A stretch of DNA of 64,000 bases, from positions 310,001-374,000 of the forward strand of contig CAWBVI010000002.1 in the NCBI GenBank assembly GCA_963792205.1, in the 5' to 3' direction. The DNA comes from DATDAH01 sp963792205. GTDB taxonomy: Bacteria > Actinomycetota > Acidimicrobiia > Acidimicrobiales > DATDAH01. Below are positions 1-8,551 of this stretch, piece after piece. The position numbers and the translations under genes are program-made. The stretch's first letter is position 1, and every line of letters starts with the position of its first letter. The notes under the pieces are model-generated. The model was given only the letters and a program-made list of their open reading frames with translations. It was not told the origin of the DNA and searched no databases.

Positions 1-98
1 TCATGTACACGACCTCGGAGGGCTGTGGCGGCGACTCGACGCAGCCCCAGCTGCTCGTGTGGTCGCCCGACGATCACCAGCTGACCGGGATGTCGTAG
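1..98 (+). CDS. C-terminal end of an unidentified protein (partial)
   Basis: An open frame enters from the left edge and stops at the TAG at 96-98. About 32 residues are visible, including 'EGCGGDSTQPQLLVW'. Nearly every codon ends in G or C, as in real genes here, so it is probably the tail of a gene starting outside the window. No family is recognised. No terminator separates it from the broken stretch that follows. Confidence 0.35.
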   Translation, partial: MYTTSEGCGGDSTQPQLLVWSPDDHQLTGMS

Positions 99-118
99 GG
101 AGGCGGCGCTGGGCACGA

Positions 119-522
119 CGCCTATACGGCGCACTGCTTCGGCTGACCAATTCCGGCGGCATCGACGCTTGGCCGACGGTGAGCGAGGTGCGAGGACGCT
201 TGAACGCCGCAGCCAGCGCGGCGGTCCTGACGGCGTGCGAGCTGGCGCCGGGCGAGTCGGCGGTCTTCTTCGAGAAGGGCGCCGCGGCCGACGCCGCGAC
301 CGTGGCGAGCGCTTGCGAGCAGGCGGGTTCGGCGCAGGCGGGGCGCCGGACGGCTTCGAGATCGGCTTCTACATCGGGTCGGGCCGCGGCTGTCCGGCGG
401 CGATGACGCGGCGAACATCGTCGCCGCCGACGGCACGCAGCGGTACCGGCGTCTCATTCGGTGCCGCACGAACATCGTCACGATCGACGGCATCCCGACT
501 CGGTGGACGCGGCCACGGTGTC
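119..522 (+). pseudogene. Frame-broken coding remnant, function unknown
   Basis: Three short stretches with coding-like third-position G/C lie in different frames on the plus strand. The first (about 140-345) contains 'TACELAPGESAVFFEKGAA', the second (about 345-395) contains 'GFEIGFYIGSGRGC', and the third (about 400-520) contains 'ANIVAADGTQRYRRL'. Read together they look like one gene of roughly 130 residues with two indels. I do not recognise the family. Its 3' end overlaps the decayed end of the hydrolase on the opposite strand, so the junction could also be an assembly artefact. Confidence 0.3.
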
Positions 523-932
523 CATGAGCACGCAGCCCGTCGAGTCGGTCACGGGGTTGGTTGATGGCGAAGGCTTCGGCCGTCCGATCATGCCGCCCAC
601 GTGGAGTGGCCGAGGAGCACTGAACTGGCGACCGTCGGCCAGATCCCGAGGTCGTCCACCAACGCCAACAGGTCAGTCTCGAACAGCTCGAGGGTGTAGT
701 CCTGGGTGCGGGGCGGATGGTCACTGGCGCCGTGGCCGCGGAGGTCCGGGGCCACGACGTGCCAGCCCCGCTCGGTCAGACGTTCCCACCAGTCGCCGAA
801 ATCCTCCTTGGCCCCCATGAACCCGTGGACCATGAGCAATGGACGGCCCCCGACCCCTGCCTCGGCGATCTCGAGCTCGACGTCGCCCGCCCGGACCTGC
901 CGGATGGAGACGTTGGTGGGGGGCACGGTCAT
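480..932 (-). pseudogene. Alpha/beta hydrolase, frameshifted and 3'-truncated
   Basis: The start at 932 gives an intact first 114 residues of an alpha/beta-hydrolase fold: oxyanion-hole region 'MVHGFMGAKEDFGDWW', then 'DLRGHGASD', then the nucleophile elbow 'LLGHS'. Right after the catalytic Ser the frame breaks; two extra bases turn the expected GHSMGG into GHSTWAA and a stop. The protein continues in other frames ('AEAFAINQP', 'VLMDTVAAST', 'GMPSIVTMF') to about 480 and then is lost. At least three indels are needed, and the C-terminal third with the catalytic His is missing. It is either a real pseudogene or poor sequence. Confidence 0.6.
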
Positions 933-1168
933 CAGTGGCTCCCTGTGCTGGTGACGGCCCTCGTGGCTCGGCGGAAACGCAAATGCGCAACCTAGGCGGC
1001 GGGGCTCGCACCGCTGCGGCGCCCAGAGCGACAGCTGCGACCTCGCCCCCGGCCGCGACACGCCCGCGATCTCCTGCGAACGCCCCTGACGGCCGCGGAC
1101 CTCACCAGCCAGGGTCATTGGTGTCGGCCGGCGGGAGGGGATGGCCATGGGACGAAATCGGACCTGCC
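933..1168. other. Intergenic stretch, no gene seen
   Basis: About 236 bases lie between the hydrolase start and the end of the nitroreductase-like gene. Open frames here are arginine- and proline-rich shadows. I see no convincing -10 box, hairpin or RNA gene. Confidence 0.4.
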
Positions 1169-1668
1169 TTACTCGTCGGTCGGCCCCGACCGCGTCCGGC
1201 GAGCAGTTCCTTCGAGGTCGATGCGCACGGTGAGGAGGTCGGTGCCCATGGCTCGCACCATCAGCGCATTGACCGGTCGGCCGATTGTGCGCAAGCGGGC
1301 GTGGGGGTCGTCGTCCGGCAGGAGGTGCGCGCGTCCGGTGTGCCAGGTCCGGCCGACACGGACCCGCACGCTGGGATTGGCCTCGATGTTGCGGACGTAG
1401 TTGGCCTCGTGCCCGTGCTCGGCGACGATCCAGGAGCTTCGGCCGTCGCGGTCGAGGCCGATTCGACGGGTGCGTCCCGGGTCCGCTGCGCCGTCCGATG
1501 TCGCGAGCGGGCTGCTGGGGCAGCACGCCGGGTCCGACCAGCGCATCGGTGGGTTGGACGACACGCTGCGGGGCGCGACGGAACGACACGCTGATCGGCC
1601 GCCGCGGCAATGACCTCGGCAACGGTGGCGCCCGCAGCGACGCTGGGTCCTCGCCCACGGCGAGACAC
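1169..1668 (-). pseudogene. Deazaflavin (F420)-dependent nitroreductase-like protein, frameshifted
   Basis: The last 90 residues match the Ddn/nitroreductase family (PF04075): 'WIVAEHGHEANYVRNIEAN', 'VRVRVGRTWHTGRAHLL' and 'MGTDLLTVRIDLEG'. The N-terminal part is in two other frames ('TVAEVIAAAADQ', then 'APQRVVQPTDALVG'). One extra base near 1490 and another near 1590 account for this. Members usually have about 140-150 residues and use F420H2 or bind quinones at the membrane. The start is uncertain. Whether the gene is dead or badly sequenced cannot be decided here; neighbours on both sides are also frame-broken. Confidence 0.6.
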
Positions 1669-1713
1669 CGGGGATCTGGTGCGCCGCCCGATGACGGCCG
1701 GCGCCAGCGGCCG

Positions 1714-2124
1714 TCACACGACCTGCAGGGTGACCTCGATGTTGCCCCGGGTGGCGTTGGAGTACGGGCACACCTCGTGGGCCTTGTGCGTCAGGGCCAG
1801 CGCGGTGTCGTCGTCGAGGTTGGGGGCGTGGACGTCGAGCTCGACGGCGAGACCGAACCCGCCGGTCTCGAGCACGCCGATGCTGACGCTGGCCGACACC
1901 GCGGAATCAGTGAGGTCGGCGTCCTTGCCGATGAGCTTGAGCGCCGAATGGAAGCAGGCGGCGTAACCAGCGGCGAACAGCTGCTCGGGGTTGGTCGCGC
2001 CACCGGGGCCGCCCATCTCGGTGGGGATCCTGACGTCGAGCGAGAGCTGGCCGTCCTCGCTCTCGGTGTGGCCGTTGCGGCCGTCGCCGGTCGCGGTAGC
2101 CGTGGCGGTGTACATGGCGTCCAT
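1714..2124 (-). CDS. ohr: Ohr/OsmC-family organic hydroperoxide reductase
   Basis: Ohr reduces organic and fatty-acid hydroperoxides with a reactive Cys pair recharged by lipoylated proteins. The 136-residue protein has the N-terminal 'MYTATATATGDGRNGH' and both redox cysteines, in 'YAACFHSAL' and 'EVCPYSNATRGN'. Length is normal for the family. I chose the ATG at 2124 because an AGGAG sits about five bases upstream; a GTG at 2130 is in frame. It is the one clearly intact gene in the first 2.4 kb. No OhrR regulator is adjacent. Confidence 0.9.
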   Translation of the reverse strand: MDAMYTATATATGDGRNGHTESEDGQLSLDVRIPTEMGGPGGATNPEQLFAAGYAACFHSALKLIGKDADLTDSAVSASVSIGVLETGGFGLAVELDVHAPNLDDDTALALTHKAHEVCPYSNATRGNIEVTLQVV

Positions 2125-2136
2125 GGGCACTCCTGC

Positions 2137-2366
2137 CTAGTCGGTCCGCTCGAAGGTCAGGTCGAAGTCCTTCCGCCACGACGCACCGTCGTCCTCGGAC
2201 GCGTCGATCCGACGGCGTCGATCCGATCAGGCGTGTCGCCGAGCCAGCGGCCCGTGGCGTGACCGCGCTGCTGGACATCGGCGGGTTCGAGGAACCAGGC
2301 GTCGGAGAGGCTCAGGGACCACTCACCGACCAACAGGCCGACCGGTTCGATCGCGGAGTTCCGCAC
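2137..2366 (-). pseudogene. Short conserved hypothetical protein, internally shortened and frameshifted
   Basis: A GTG at 2366 has a GAGGAGG ribosome-binding site eight bases upstream. It opens 'VRNSAIEPVGLLVGEWSLS' and 'DAWFLEPADVQQRGHATG', typical of small actinobacterial proteins of about 150 residues whose function is not known to me. The frame then breaks, and the expected tail 'GASWRKDFDLTFERTD' appears in another frame, ending at the TAG at 2137. Only about 75 residues fit, so bases are missing from the middle as well as one frame shift. It lies 12 bases upstream of ohr on the same strand. Confidence 0.5.
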
Positions 2367-2450
2367 TGCGTCCTCCTCATGCCTCGGGAGATCACAGGGT
2401 AGGAGGCCCGGGTCGAGCCACCGATGAGACCGGACGCCCCGGGAGGTCGA

Positions 2451-2984
2451 ATGACCATGCAGACGAAGAATCTGGCCGAGCTGTACGACCTGGCTCCGCT
2501 CGAGTGGAGTCCGGTCGAGGCCCGCCTCCAGCGGGTCAACGAGAGCCCCGAAGGCGGGTTGCAGCACCACTCCTGCTGGTTGGCGACGGTCGACCCCGAG
2601 GGGAGCCCGCACGTCGCCGCCGTCGGCGCCCTCTGGGTGGACGGCGCGTTCTGGTTCAAGACCGGTGAGCGGACCCGCAAGGGCCGCAACCTGGCCCAGA
2701 ACGGCCGGGCCACGATGAGCGTGGCGACGCCGGGCTACGACGTCGTGGTCGAAGGGGTGGTCGAACCGGTGCGCGATCCGGAGGTCGTCGCCGCCATGGC
2801 GGCCCACTGGGCAGCCGGCGGTTGGCCCACCCAACCCGACGAGACGGGCATCGCCCTCACCGCGCCCTACAGCGCGCCCTCCGCCGGGCCACCGCCATGG
2901 ACCGTCTACCGACTGGCTCCCCGTCGAGCCACCGCCGTGGGCGGCGAGGGCTCCGGCGGTGCCACCACCTGGACGTTCGACTGA
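2451..2984 (+). CDS. Pyridoxamine 5'-phosphate oxidase-fold protein
   Basis: A 177-residue split-barrel flavin-binding protein of the PPOX class. Visible segments are 'SCWLATVDPEGSPHVAAVG' (strand 1-2), 'WFKTGERTRKGRNLAQN' (cofactor phosphate-binding region) and 'VVEGVVEPVRDP'. The same layout occurs in F420- or FMN-using PPOX proteins; the cofactor cannot be assigned from sequence alone. The ATG at 2451 follows GGGAGGTCGA and is preferred over a frame-extending ATG at 2424. It is divergent from the broken gene ending at 2137 and stands alone before the PadR operon. Confidence 0.8.
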   Translation: MTMQTKNLAELYDLAPLEWSPVEARLQRVNESPEGGLQHHSCWLATVDPEGSPHVAAVGALWVDGAFWFKTGERTRKGRNLAQNGRATMSVATPGYDVVVEGVVEPVRDPEVVAAMAAHWAAGGWPTQPDETGIALTAPYSAPSAGPPPWTVYRLAPRRATAVGGEGSGGATTWTFD

Positions 2985-3121
2985 GGGCGCGCCGGCCACC
3001 CAGGCCTGCGCTCAGGGCAGCGAGCAGGTGTCCTCGGTGCGGACGTCGCTCCGGCCTGGGCGTCGGCCTCCCGACCCTGGATGTCGAACCAGACGAGCCC
3101 GACCGCCCGTAGTCGCTCCGC

Positions 3122-3147
3122 TTGACAGGAAGATATCTTCCTATAAA
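3122..3147 (+). promoter_or_regulatory. Promoter with a 16-bp perfect palindrome between -35 and -10 (PadR operator candidate)
   Basis: TTGACA lies at 3122-3127 and TATAAA at 3142-3147. The bases 3127-3142 form the perfect palindrome AGGAAGATATCTTCCT, spanning the spacer. The spacer is only 14 bases, so the -10 box probably dominates. The padR ATG at 3157 is nine bases after the -10 box, so the transcript should be leaderless. A regulator bound here would block polymerase, which suggests autoregulation. Confidence 0.65.
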
Positions 3148-3156
3148 GTCATCACC

Positions 3157-3519
3157 ATGCGACGGAAGCCGGGTCAGCTGCTCGATCTCGAGGCGCAGAT
3201 CCTGTCGGTCGCCGTCGACGCGCTGGTCGAGGGCGATCCGCCGGAGGTGCACGGCTTCGCGGTCGCCAAGCGGATCGCCGATCAAGAGCGATCAAAGCGG
3301 CTCACCGCCCACGGGACGCTGTACAAGGCCCTCGCCCGACTCGAGGACGCCGGCTTGCTCGCCTCCCGGTGGGAGGACCACGACGTCGCCGAGCGCGAGG
3401 GTCGTCCGCGTCGCCGGCTCTACCGGGTGACCAGCGGCGGCCAAGCCGCGCTGGCCACCCACGAGTCGGCGACCGCGGCCCATCGCGCCGCGTTCGGTGC
3501 CGGGGTCGAGCCGATATGA
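3157..3519 (+). CDS. PadR-family transcriptional regulator
   Basis: A 120-residue regulator with the PadR winged helix-turn-helix: 'HGFAVAKRIADQERSKRL' (recognition region), 'GTLYKALARLEDAGLL' (the hallmark GTLYKaLxRLE motif) and 'RRRLYRVTSGGQAAL' (wing). The C-terminal dimerisation helix is short, as in subfamily 2. PadR proteins repress a neighbouring transporter or membrane protein and are released by small ligands. The gene overlaps the next by four bases (ATGA), and the palindrome upstream is the likely operator. The ligand is unknown. Confidence 0.9.
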   Translation: MRRKPGQLLDLEAQILSVAVDALVEGDPPEVHGFAVAKRIADQERSKRLTAHGTLYKALARLEDAGLLASRWEDHDVAEREGRPRRRLYRVTSGGQAALATHESATAAHRAAFGAGVEPI

Positions 3520-4085
3520 GCACGTTCGGCGACCGCGCCGCACGGCACTGGTCGTCGCTCTACACCGGGGGCCTGCCCACCGACGTCGCCCAGCGGCGCC
3601 AGGAAGAGCTGGCCTCCGATCTCCACGAACACGCCTCCTGGGGCGGGGTCACCTCCGCCCAGCAGGCCGCCGTCCTCGGTCGGGTGCTGTGGGGCATCCC
3701 CGCCGACCTGTCCTGGCGGCGGGCCGCCCGAGCGCCGCGCGTGCGGCGCCTCGAGACAGGAGCATCCATGACCCTGCGCAAGACCACGACCGTCGTCGTC
3801 GCCCTCTACGCCGCCTTCAACGTGTGGGCCGGCATCGGCATCATCGGCGGCGGCTACTGGCTCTGGGGCCTCCCCCTGCTGGCCGCGGCCGGCCTCCTGG
3901 TCCTCGGGATCCGTCAGCGCGACGACGCCCCTCGGCGATCGACGGTGACGATCATCGCCGGCGCTGCCGTCCCCGCCGCCGTCATGTACTGGATGGCCCC
4001 GATCTTCGTCCCGGTCCTGTTGCTCGTCGCCTGGCTGACCATCGCCTCCGAGCCCGGTCGCCGGCTACCCGCTCCGGCCGTCTGA
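3516..4085 (+). CDS. PadR-linked membrane protein with HAAS-like N-terminus
   Basis: A 189-residue protein translated with padR through an ATGA overlap. The first 70 residues resemble the helical prefix found next to PadR regulators ('RRQEELASDLHEHASWGG'). Three hydrophobic helices follow: about 92-112 (rich in V/A), 115-135 ('WLWGLPLLAAAGLLVLG') and 147-180. No enzyme motif is visible. Such proteins are usually the regulated target of the adjacent PadR. The role is unknown. Confidence 0.75.
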   Translation: MSTFGDRAARHWSSLYTGGLPTDVAQRRQEELASDLHEHASWGGVTSAQQAAVLGRVLWGIPADLSWRRAARAPRVRRLETGASMTLRKTTTVVVALYAAFNVWAGIGIIGGGYWLWGLPLLAAAGLLVLGIRQRDDAPRRSTVTIIAGAAVPAAVMYWMAPIFVPVLLLVAWLTIASEPGRRLPAPAV

Positions 4086-4157
4086 TCCCACAGCATCCAC
4101 TGGCGCCCGGCTGCCGTTCCCGGTGGCCGGGCGCCGGCGCGTCGTTAGGGTCGCGCC

Positions 4158-7100
4158 GTGCCCTTGGACCCGATCGTGGCCCAGCGGCTCTGGGCGCAAC
4201 CCGAGGTGACGGCGCTCAACCGGCTGCCGATGCGACCCCCGCTCGTGCCGTACCCGGACGTCGACCTCGCCCGGTCGCACGACCCGGCCCGGTCCCCCTG
4301 GTGGCGCTCGCTCGACGGCGACTGGCGCTTCCTGCTGGTCAACCGACCGGAGTCGGCCCCCGACGGCTGGCAGCAGCGGCGCTTCGACGAGACGAGATGG
4401 CGAACGGTGGTCGTCCCCGGCTGCTGGACCCGCCAGGACGTCGGCGACCCGCCGCAGTACACGAACATCCAGATGCCGTTCGCCGGCGAGGCGCCCGAGG
4501 TGCCGATCGACGATCCGACCGGCCTGTACCGCACCGAGTTCGCCGTGCCGTCGGCGTGGAAGGGACGCCGGGTCGTCCTCCAGTTGGGTGGCGCCGAGAG
4601 CGTCGCCATGGTCTGGCTCAACGGGACGTTCGTCGGGATGAGCAAGGACTCGCGCCTGGCCGCGGAGTTCGACCTGACCCCCCTGCTGGAGGATCGGGGC
4701 AACCTGCTCGCGGTCATGGTCGTGCGGTGGTCCGACGCGACCTGGATCGAGGACCAGGACCACTGGTTCAACGCCGGCCTCCACCGCTCGGTCGTCCTCT
4801 ACTCGACCGACGCGACCCATCTCGCCGACGTGGCGGTGACCGCCGGGCTGGAGGACGACCGGACCACGGGGAGCCTCGAGGTGTCGGTGCGCCTCGGGGG
4901 GCCGCCGGCGCCCGGCTGGTCGGTGGAGGCCGTCGTCGAGACCGCGTCGGACGGGGCCTGCGCCGGGCCGCTGTCGGCGCCCGTCCAGCCCTTTCCTGAC
5001 GACACCTACAGCGACGCGCTCGTCGGCTCCTACGCCTGGCCGGGCCCGATCGCCGAGCTGACGACGACGGTCGCCGACATCCGGCCGTGGTCGACCGAGG
5101 ATCCCCAGCGCTACCGCCTCGTCGTCACCCTGCGGGACGCCGAGGGCGAGGTGCGGGAGGCCACGGCGCAGTGGATCGGCTTCCGCTCGGTCGAGATCGA
5201 GGACCGCGATCTGCTCCTCAACGGCGAACGGGTGCTCATCCGGGGCGTCAACCGTCACGATCACCACCCCGACCGGGCCAAGACCGTGACCCGGGAGGAC
5301 ATGGAGCGCGACGTCGTGCTCATGAAGCGCTTCGGGTTCAACGCCCTGCGCACGTCGCACTACCCCAACGACCCGGTGTTGCTCGACCTGTGCGACGAGC
5401 ACGGGTTGTGGGTGATCGACGAGGCCAACGTCGAGAGCCACGCCCGTCAGGCCTCCCTCGTCCACGACCCCCGCTACCACGCGGCGATCTTCGAGCGGAT
5501 CACCCGGATGGTGCAGCGCGACCGCAACCACCCGTGCGTGATGGGGTGGTCGCTGGGCAACGAGTCCGGCTACGGAGTGATCCACGACGCCGCCGCGGCC
5601 TGGATCCGGCGCACCGACCCGAGCCGCTTCGTCCACTACGAGGGGGCGCTGGCCCACGGGTGGAAGACCGAACCGGGGATCGGCGCCGCCGTCACCGACG
5701 TGGTGTGCCCGATGTACCCGGAGCTGGCCGACATCGTGGCGTGGGCCAAGCAGGGCGACGACCGCCGGCCGATGATCCTCTGCGAGTACCAGCACGCCAT
5801 GGGCAACAGCAACGGCTCCCTGGCCGAGCACTGGGCCGCCTTCGAGTCGACGCCCGGGTTGCAGGGCGGCTTCATCTGGGAGTGGATCGACCACGGGCTG
5901 ACGTGGATCGACGACGACGGGCAGCCGTACTTCGCCTACGGCGGGACCTTCGGTGACGAGCCCAACGACGGTGACTTCTGTGCCGACGGCCTCGTCTCGC
6001 CGGACCGGGTTCCCCACCCGGCGTGTCACGAGCACGCCACGCTGGCCCAGCCCGTCGTGGTCGAGGCCGTCGACCTGCACGACGGGCGCTTCCGGATGCG
6101 GAACCGCCGGCACTTCGTGGGGCTGAACGACCTCGACGGGGCGTGGGCGCTGACCATCGACGGCGAGGTGGTCGACGAAGGCCGCATCCTGGTCCCGGCG
6201 GTGCCACCGCTCGGCGAGGCGGAGATCGAGCTGCCGCTGAAGCGCCCCGAGGCCCTCGGTCAGGGCCAGCGATGCCACGTGCTGCTGACGTTCGCACTCG
6301 GCCAGGGCCAGACCTGGGCGCCCCGGGGCTTCGAGGTGGCCTGGGCGCAGTTCGAGATCCCGTGGGTGGCGGCCCGCCCCGCACCCGTCACCCGCGCCCG
6401 GCCGACGCGCATCGAGGTCGACGTCGACAAGGGACGGGTCCTCGCCGGTGACCTCCTCCTCGAGCCTCCGGTCGCCACCGTGTGGCGGGCCCCGACCCAG
6501 AACGACGGCATCAGCATCGGCCCCATGGCCGGGGTCCAGCCGGGCGTGCGGCGGCGGTGGCTGCGGTGGGGGCTCGACCGGCTGCAGACCGAGCTGGTCA
6601 GCGCCGTCGCCCGCGACGAGGGTGCGCACCCGTCGCTGACCGTGCACCGCCGCCTCGCCGGCCTCCACCCCGACGTGCGCATCAACCACCGGCAGGTCGT
6701 GATGCTCGTCGACGGCGCCCTCGTCTTCGACGAGGAGATCCGGATCCCCGACCTGCTCGACGACCTGCCGCGGGTCGGGGTGACCTTCACGGCCGCCGCC
6801 GGGCTCGAGCAGCTGACCTGGGTCGGCCTCGGGCCCCACGAGACCTACCCCGACCGTCGGGCCAGCGGGCGCTTCGGGCGGTGGACGAGCACCGTGACCG
6901 AGCAGTACGTGCCCTACCTCGTGCCCCAGGAGCACGGGGCCCACGCCGGCACGAGGCGGTTCTCGCTCACGGGCGAGGACGGTCGGGGCCTGGTGGTGTC
7001 GGCCGCGGAGCCCTTCTCGTTCTCGGCCTCGCACTACTCGGCCGCCGACCTGCACGCCGCGGACTCGACCGCCGACCTCCAGGCCCGGGACCAGGTCGTG

Positions 7101-7220
7101 GTCCACCTCGACGTGGCCCAGCGCGGCCTCGGCACCGGCGCCTGCGGGCCCGACACCCTGCCCGAGTACCGCGTCCACGGCGGCACCTACCGCTGGCGCT
7201 GGACCCTCACCCCCATCTGA
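4158..7220 (+). CDS. lacZ: Beta-galactosidase, glycoside hydrolase family 2
   Basis: A 1020-residue, full-length LacZ-type enzyme hydrolysing terminal beta-D-galactosides. The order is sugar-binding domain ('YTNIQMPFAGEAPEVP'), immunoglobulin-like domains, TIM barrel and C-terminal beta-gal small chain. The acid/base Glu469 lies in 'GWSLGNESGYG' and the nucleophile Glu543 in 'ILCEYQHAMGNSNG', matching E. coli E461 and E537. There is no signal peptide, so it is cytosolic. The GTG start follows a TAGGGT -10 box by six bases and has no ribosome-binding site, so it is probably leaderless. No lactose permease or lac repressor is nearby; the natural substrate may be a plant or algal galactoside. 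Confidence 0.95.
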   Translation: MPLDPIVAQRLWAQPEVTALNRLPMRPPLVPYPDVDLARSHDPARSPWWRSLDGDWRFLLVNRPESAPDGWQQRRFDETRWRTVVVPGCWTRQDVGDPPQYTNIQMPFAGEAPEVPIDDPTGLYRTEFAVPSAWKGRRVVLQLGGAESVAMVWLNGTFVGMSKDSRLAAEFDLTPLLEDRGNLLAVMVVRWSDATWIEDQDHWFNAGLHRSVVLYSTDATHLADVAVTAGLEDDRTTGSLEVSVRLGGPPAPGWSVEAVVETASDGACAGPLSAPVQPFPDDTYSDALVGSYAWPGPIAELTTTVADIRPWSTEDPQRYRLVVTLRDAEGEVREATAQWIGFRSVEIEDRDLLLNGERVLIRGVNRHDHHPDRAKTVTREDMERDVVLMKRFGFNALRTSHYPNDPVLLDLCDEHGLWVIDEANVESHARQASLVHDPRYHAAIFERITRMVQRDRNHPCVMGWSLGNESGYGVIHDAAAAWIRRTDPSRFVHYEGALAHGWKTEPGIGAAVTDVVCPMYPELADIVAWAKQGDDRRPMILCEYQHAMGNSNGSLAEHWAAFESTPGLQGGFIWEWIDHGLTWIDDDGQPYFAYGGTFGDEPNDGDFCADGLVSPDRVPHPACHEHATLAQPVVVEAVDLHDGRFRMRNRRHFVGLNDLDGAWALTIDGEVVDEGRILVPAVPPLGEAEIELPLKRPEALGQGQRCHVLLTFALGQGQTWAPRGFEVAWAQFEIPWVAARPAPVTRARPTRIEVDVDKGRVLAGDLLLEPPVATVWRAPTQNDGISIGPMAGVQPGVRRRWLRWGLDRLQTELVSAVARDEGAHPSLTVHRRLAGLHPDVRINHRQVVMLVDGALVFDEEIRIPDLLDDLPRVGVTFTAAAGLEQLTWVGLGPHETYPDRRASGRFGRWTSTVTEQYVPYLVPQEHGAHAGTRRFSLTGEDGRGLVVSAAEPFSFSASHYSAADLHAADSTADLQARDQVVVHLDVAQRGLGTGACGPDTLPEYRVHGGTYRWRWTLTPI

Positions 7221-7227
7221 CCCCGCT

Positions 7228-7278
7228 CGTTCTGGTGACTGGGGTTTGTGCTCTCAGCAAGCCGCAGTCACCAGAACG
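7228..7278. terminator. 14-bp perfect inverted repeat, likely bidirectional terminator
   Basis: CGTTCTGGTGACTG at 7228-7241 is exactly complementary to 7265-7278, with a 23-base loop. It lies between the converging ends of lacZ and the acetyltransferase gene, and the right arm is made of the last codons of the acetyltransferase. There is no U-tract. The TTCTGG/CCAGAA stem recurs at 39313 and 55144. Confidence 0.6.
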
Positions 7279-7709
7279 GTCAGGCGCCGGGCCCGCCGCG
7301 TTCCATCCAGCGCTCCGGCTGCGACGAGGGGGGTGAAGCCCAGGTCGGCGTAGAGGCCGTGGGCGTCGGCCGTGGCCAGCAGGAGCCGCTTCATCCCGAC
7401 CAGGTCCGGATCGGACACCACCGCGTCCACCAGGGCGTGCCCCAGCCCTCGCCCGCGGTGCTCGGCCACGACGAAGAGGTCGCAGAGCCAGCCGAAGGTG
7501 ATCCCGTCGGTGACGACGCGGGCGAACGCGGCCATCGTCCCGTCGGTCGTGAGCAGGACGAAGGTGCGGCTGGCCGCGAGGGACGCTTCGACGACCGACC
7601 GGGGCCGCCCGAGGGACCAGTACGCCTCGTCGTGGAGGAAGGCGGCGACCACGTCGACGTCGACGTCGGCGGGGTCGGTGCTGAGGCGGTAGCCGTCGGG
7701 GACGGTCAC
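7254..7709 (-). CDS. GNAT-family N-acetyltransferase
   Basis: A 151-residue Gcn5-related acetyltransferase. The acetyl-CoA pyrophosphate loop is 'VVAEHRGRGLGHALVDAVV' (R/Q-x-x-G-x-G/A motif A), followed by 'KRLLLATADAHGLYADLGF', the usual C-terminal Tyr-containing motif. The acceptor substrate is not predictable. The GTG start at 7709 overlaps the stop of the upstream tetR by four bases (GTGA), so it is the last gene of a coupled run starting at the glycosyltransferase. Confidence 0.85.
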   Translation of the reverse strand: MTVPDGYRLSTDPADVDVDVVAAFLHDEAYWSLGRPRSVVEASLAASRTFVLLTTDGTMAAFARVVTDGITFGWLCDLFVVAEHRGRGLGHALVDAVVSDPDLVGMKRLLLATADAHGLYADLGFTPLVAAGALDGTRRARRLTVLVTAAC

Positions 7710-8300
7710 AGGTGGCGGATGCCACGCAGGCCGGCCCATGCCAGCTCGGCCACCCGGCGGGCCAGCTCGGCCGAGTCCTCCCGCTGGTCGTCGGCCAGCC
7801 ATCGGCGGCTGGCGCCCTCGGCGAGCCCGACCAGCCCGTGGGCCAGCAGAGCCTGGTGGTCGGGGTCGATGCCCTCGATGTCGATCAGGCCGGCGATGGC
7901 GTTGGCGATCGAGGTCTCGGTCGAGTCGGCCAGCCGGGCGAACTCCGGGTCGCGGCGGGTGTCGCCACCGAAGAGGACCTGGAAGGCGTCCTGCTCGTCG
8001 GCGACGAACCGGAAGTAGGCACCGAATCCGGCCTCGACCTGCTCGCGCGGACCGGGGGCACCCGCAGCAGCCTTGGCGATGGTCTCCTCGAGCCGTCCGC
8101 CGACATCCTCCAGCACGACCCGGTAGAGCTCGCGCTTCGAGGAGAAGTGCTGGTAGAGGACCGGTTTGGTGACGCCCGGCGGCCTCGGCGATGTCGTTCA
8201 TCGCCGTGGCGTGGAAGCCCCGTTCGGCGAAGGTGGCCCGAGCGGTGTCGAGGAGCTGACGGCGGCGTCGGGCCGCGGGCAGGCGGGGCGTAGTGCTCAC
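7706..8300 (-). CDS. TetR-family regulator, one-base insertion in the HTH
   Basis: The N-terminal frame reads 'LLDTARATFAERGFHATAM' and 'NDIAEAAG'; the expected 'GVTKPVLYQH' follows only after removing one G near 8180, where GGC became GGGC. The ligand domain then runs to 7706 ('FGAYFRFVADEQDAFQVLF', 'LARRVAELAWAGLRGI'). Corrected length is 197 residues, normal for TetR. The GTG at 8300 overlaps the upstream stop. If the insertion were real, the regulator would lack its DNA-binding half. It may control the acetyltransferase operon. Confidence 0.75.
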
Positions 8301-8551
8301 GTCAGACCTCGCTCGGCGTCCTCACGGTCGGCCGCCCGCACGGCGTAGTTGAACACGATCGACGGGGCCAGGACGATCGACCCCACCACCAGCGCGATGA
8401 CGATCGCCGTCGTGAGCCAGTCGGCATAGCCGAAGACCAGTCCCGCCACGAAGAGGACGACCGCCAGGGCGAAGAGCCCGTAGCCCACGGCCAGCCCGAG
8501 GCCGACGAGGCGGGCGATGCGGGCCCGCTTGGCCAGCACGGGGTCGGTCAC
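8297..8551 (-). CDS. Small two-helix membrane protein
   Basis: An 84-residue protein with a basic N-terminus ('LAKRARIARLV') and two hydrophobic helices, about 15-41 and 46-69 ('AIVIALVVGSIVLAPSIVF'), ending in a charged tail 'RAADREDAERGLT'. It is coupled on both sides by GTGA overlaps, between the glycosyltransferase and tetR. No named family is recognised, though similar small proteins are common in actinobacteria. Confidence 0.75.
   Translation of the reverse strand: MTDPVLAKRARIARLVGLGLAVGYGLFALAVVLFVAGLVFGYADWLTTAIVIALVVGSIVLAPSIVFNYAVRAADREDAERGLT

Noticed and set aside
4065..7178. A 1037-residue open frame antisense to lacZ
   Set aside because: Its His/Asp/Val/Gly-rich composition is that of the complement of G/C-ending codons; lacZ has full family motifs, the antisense has none.
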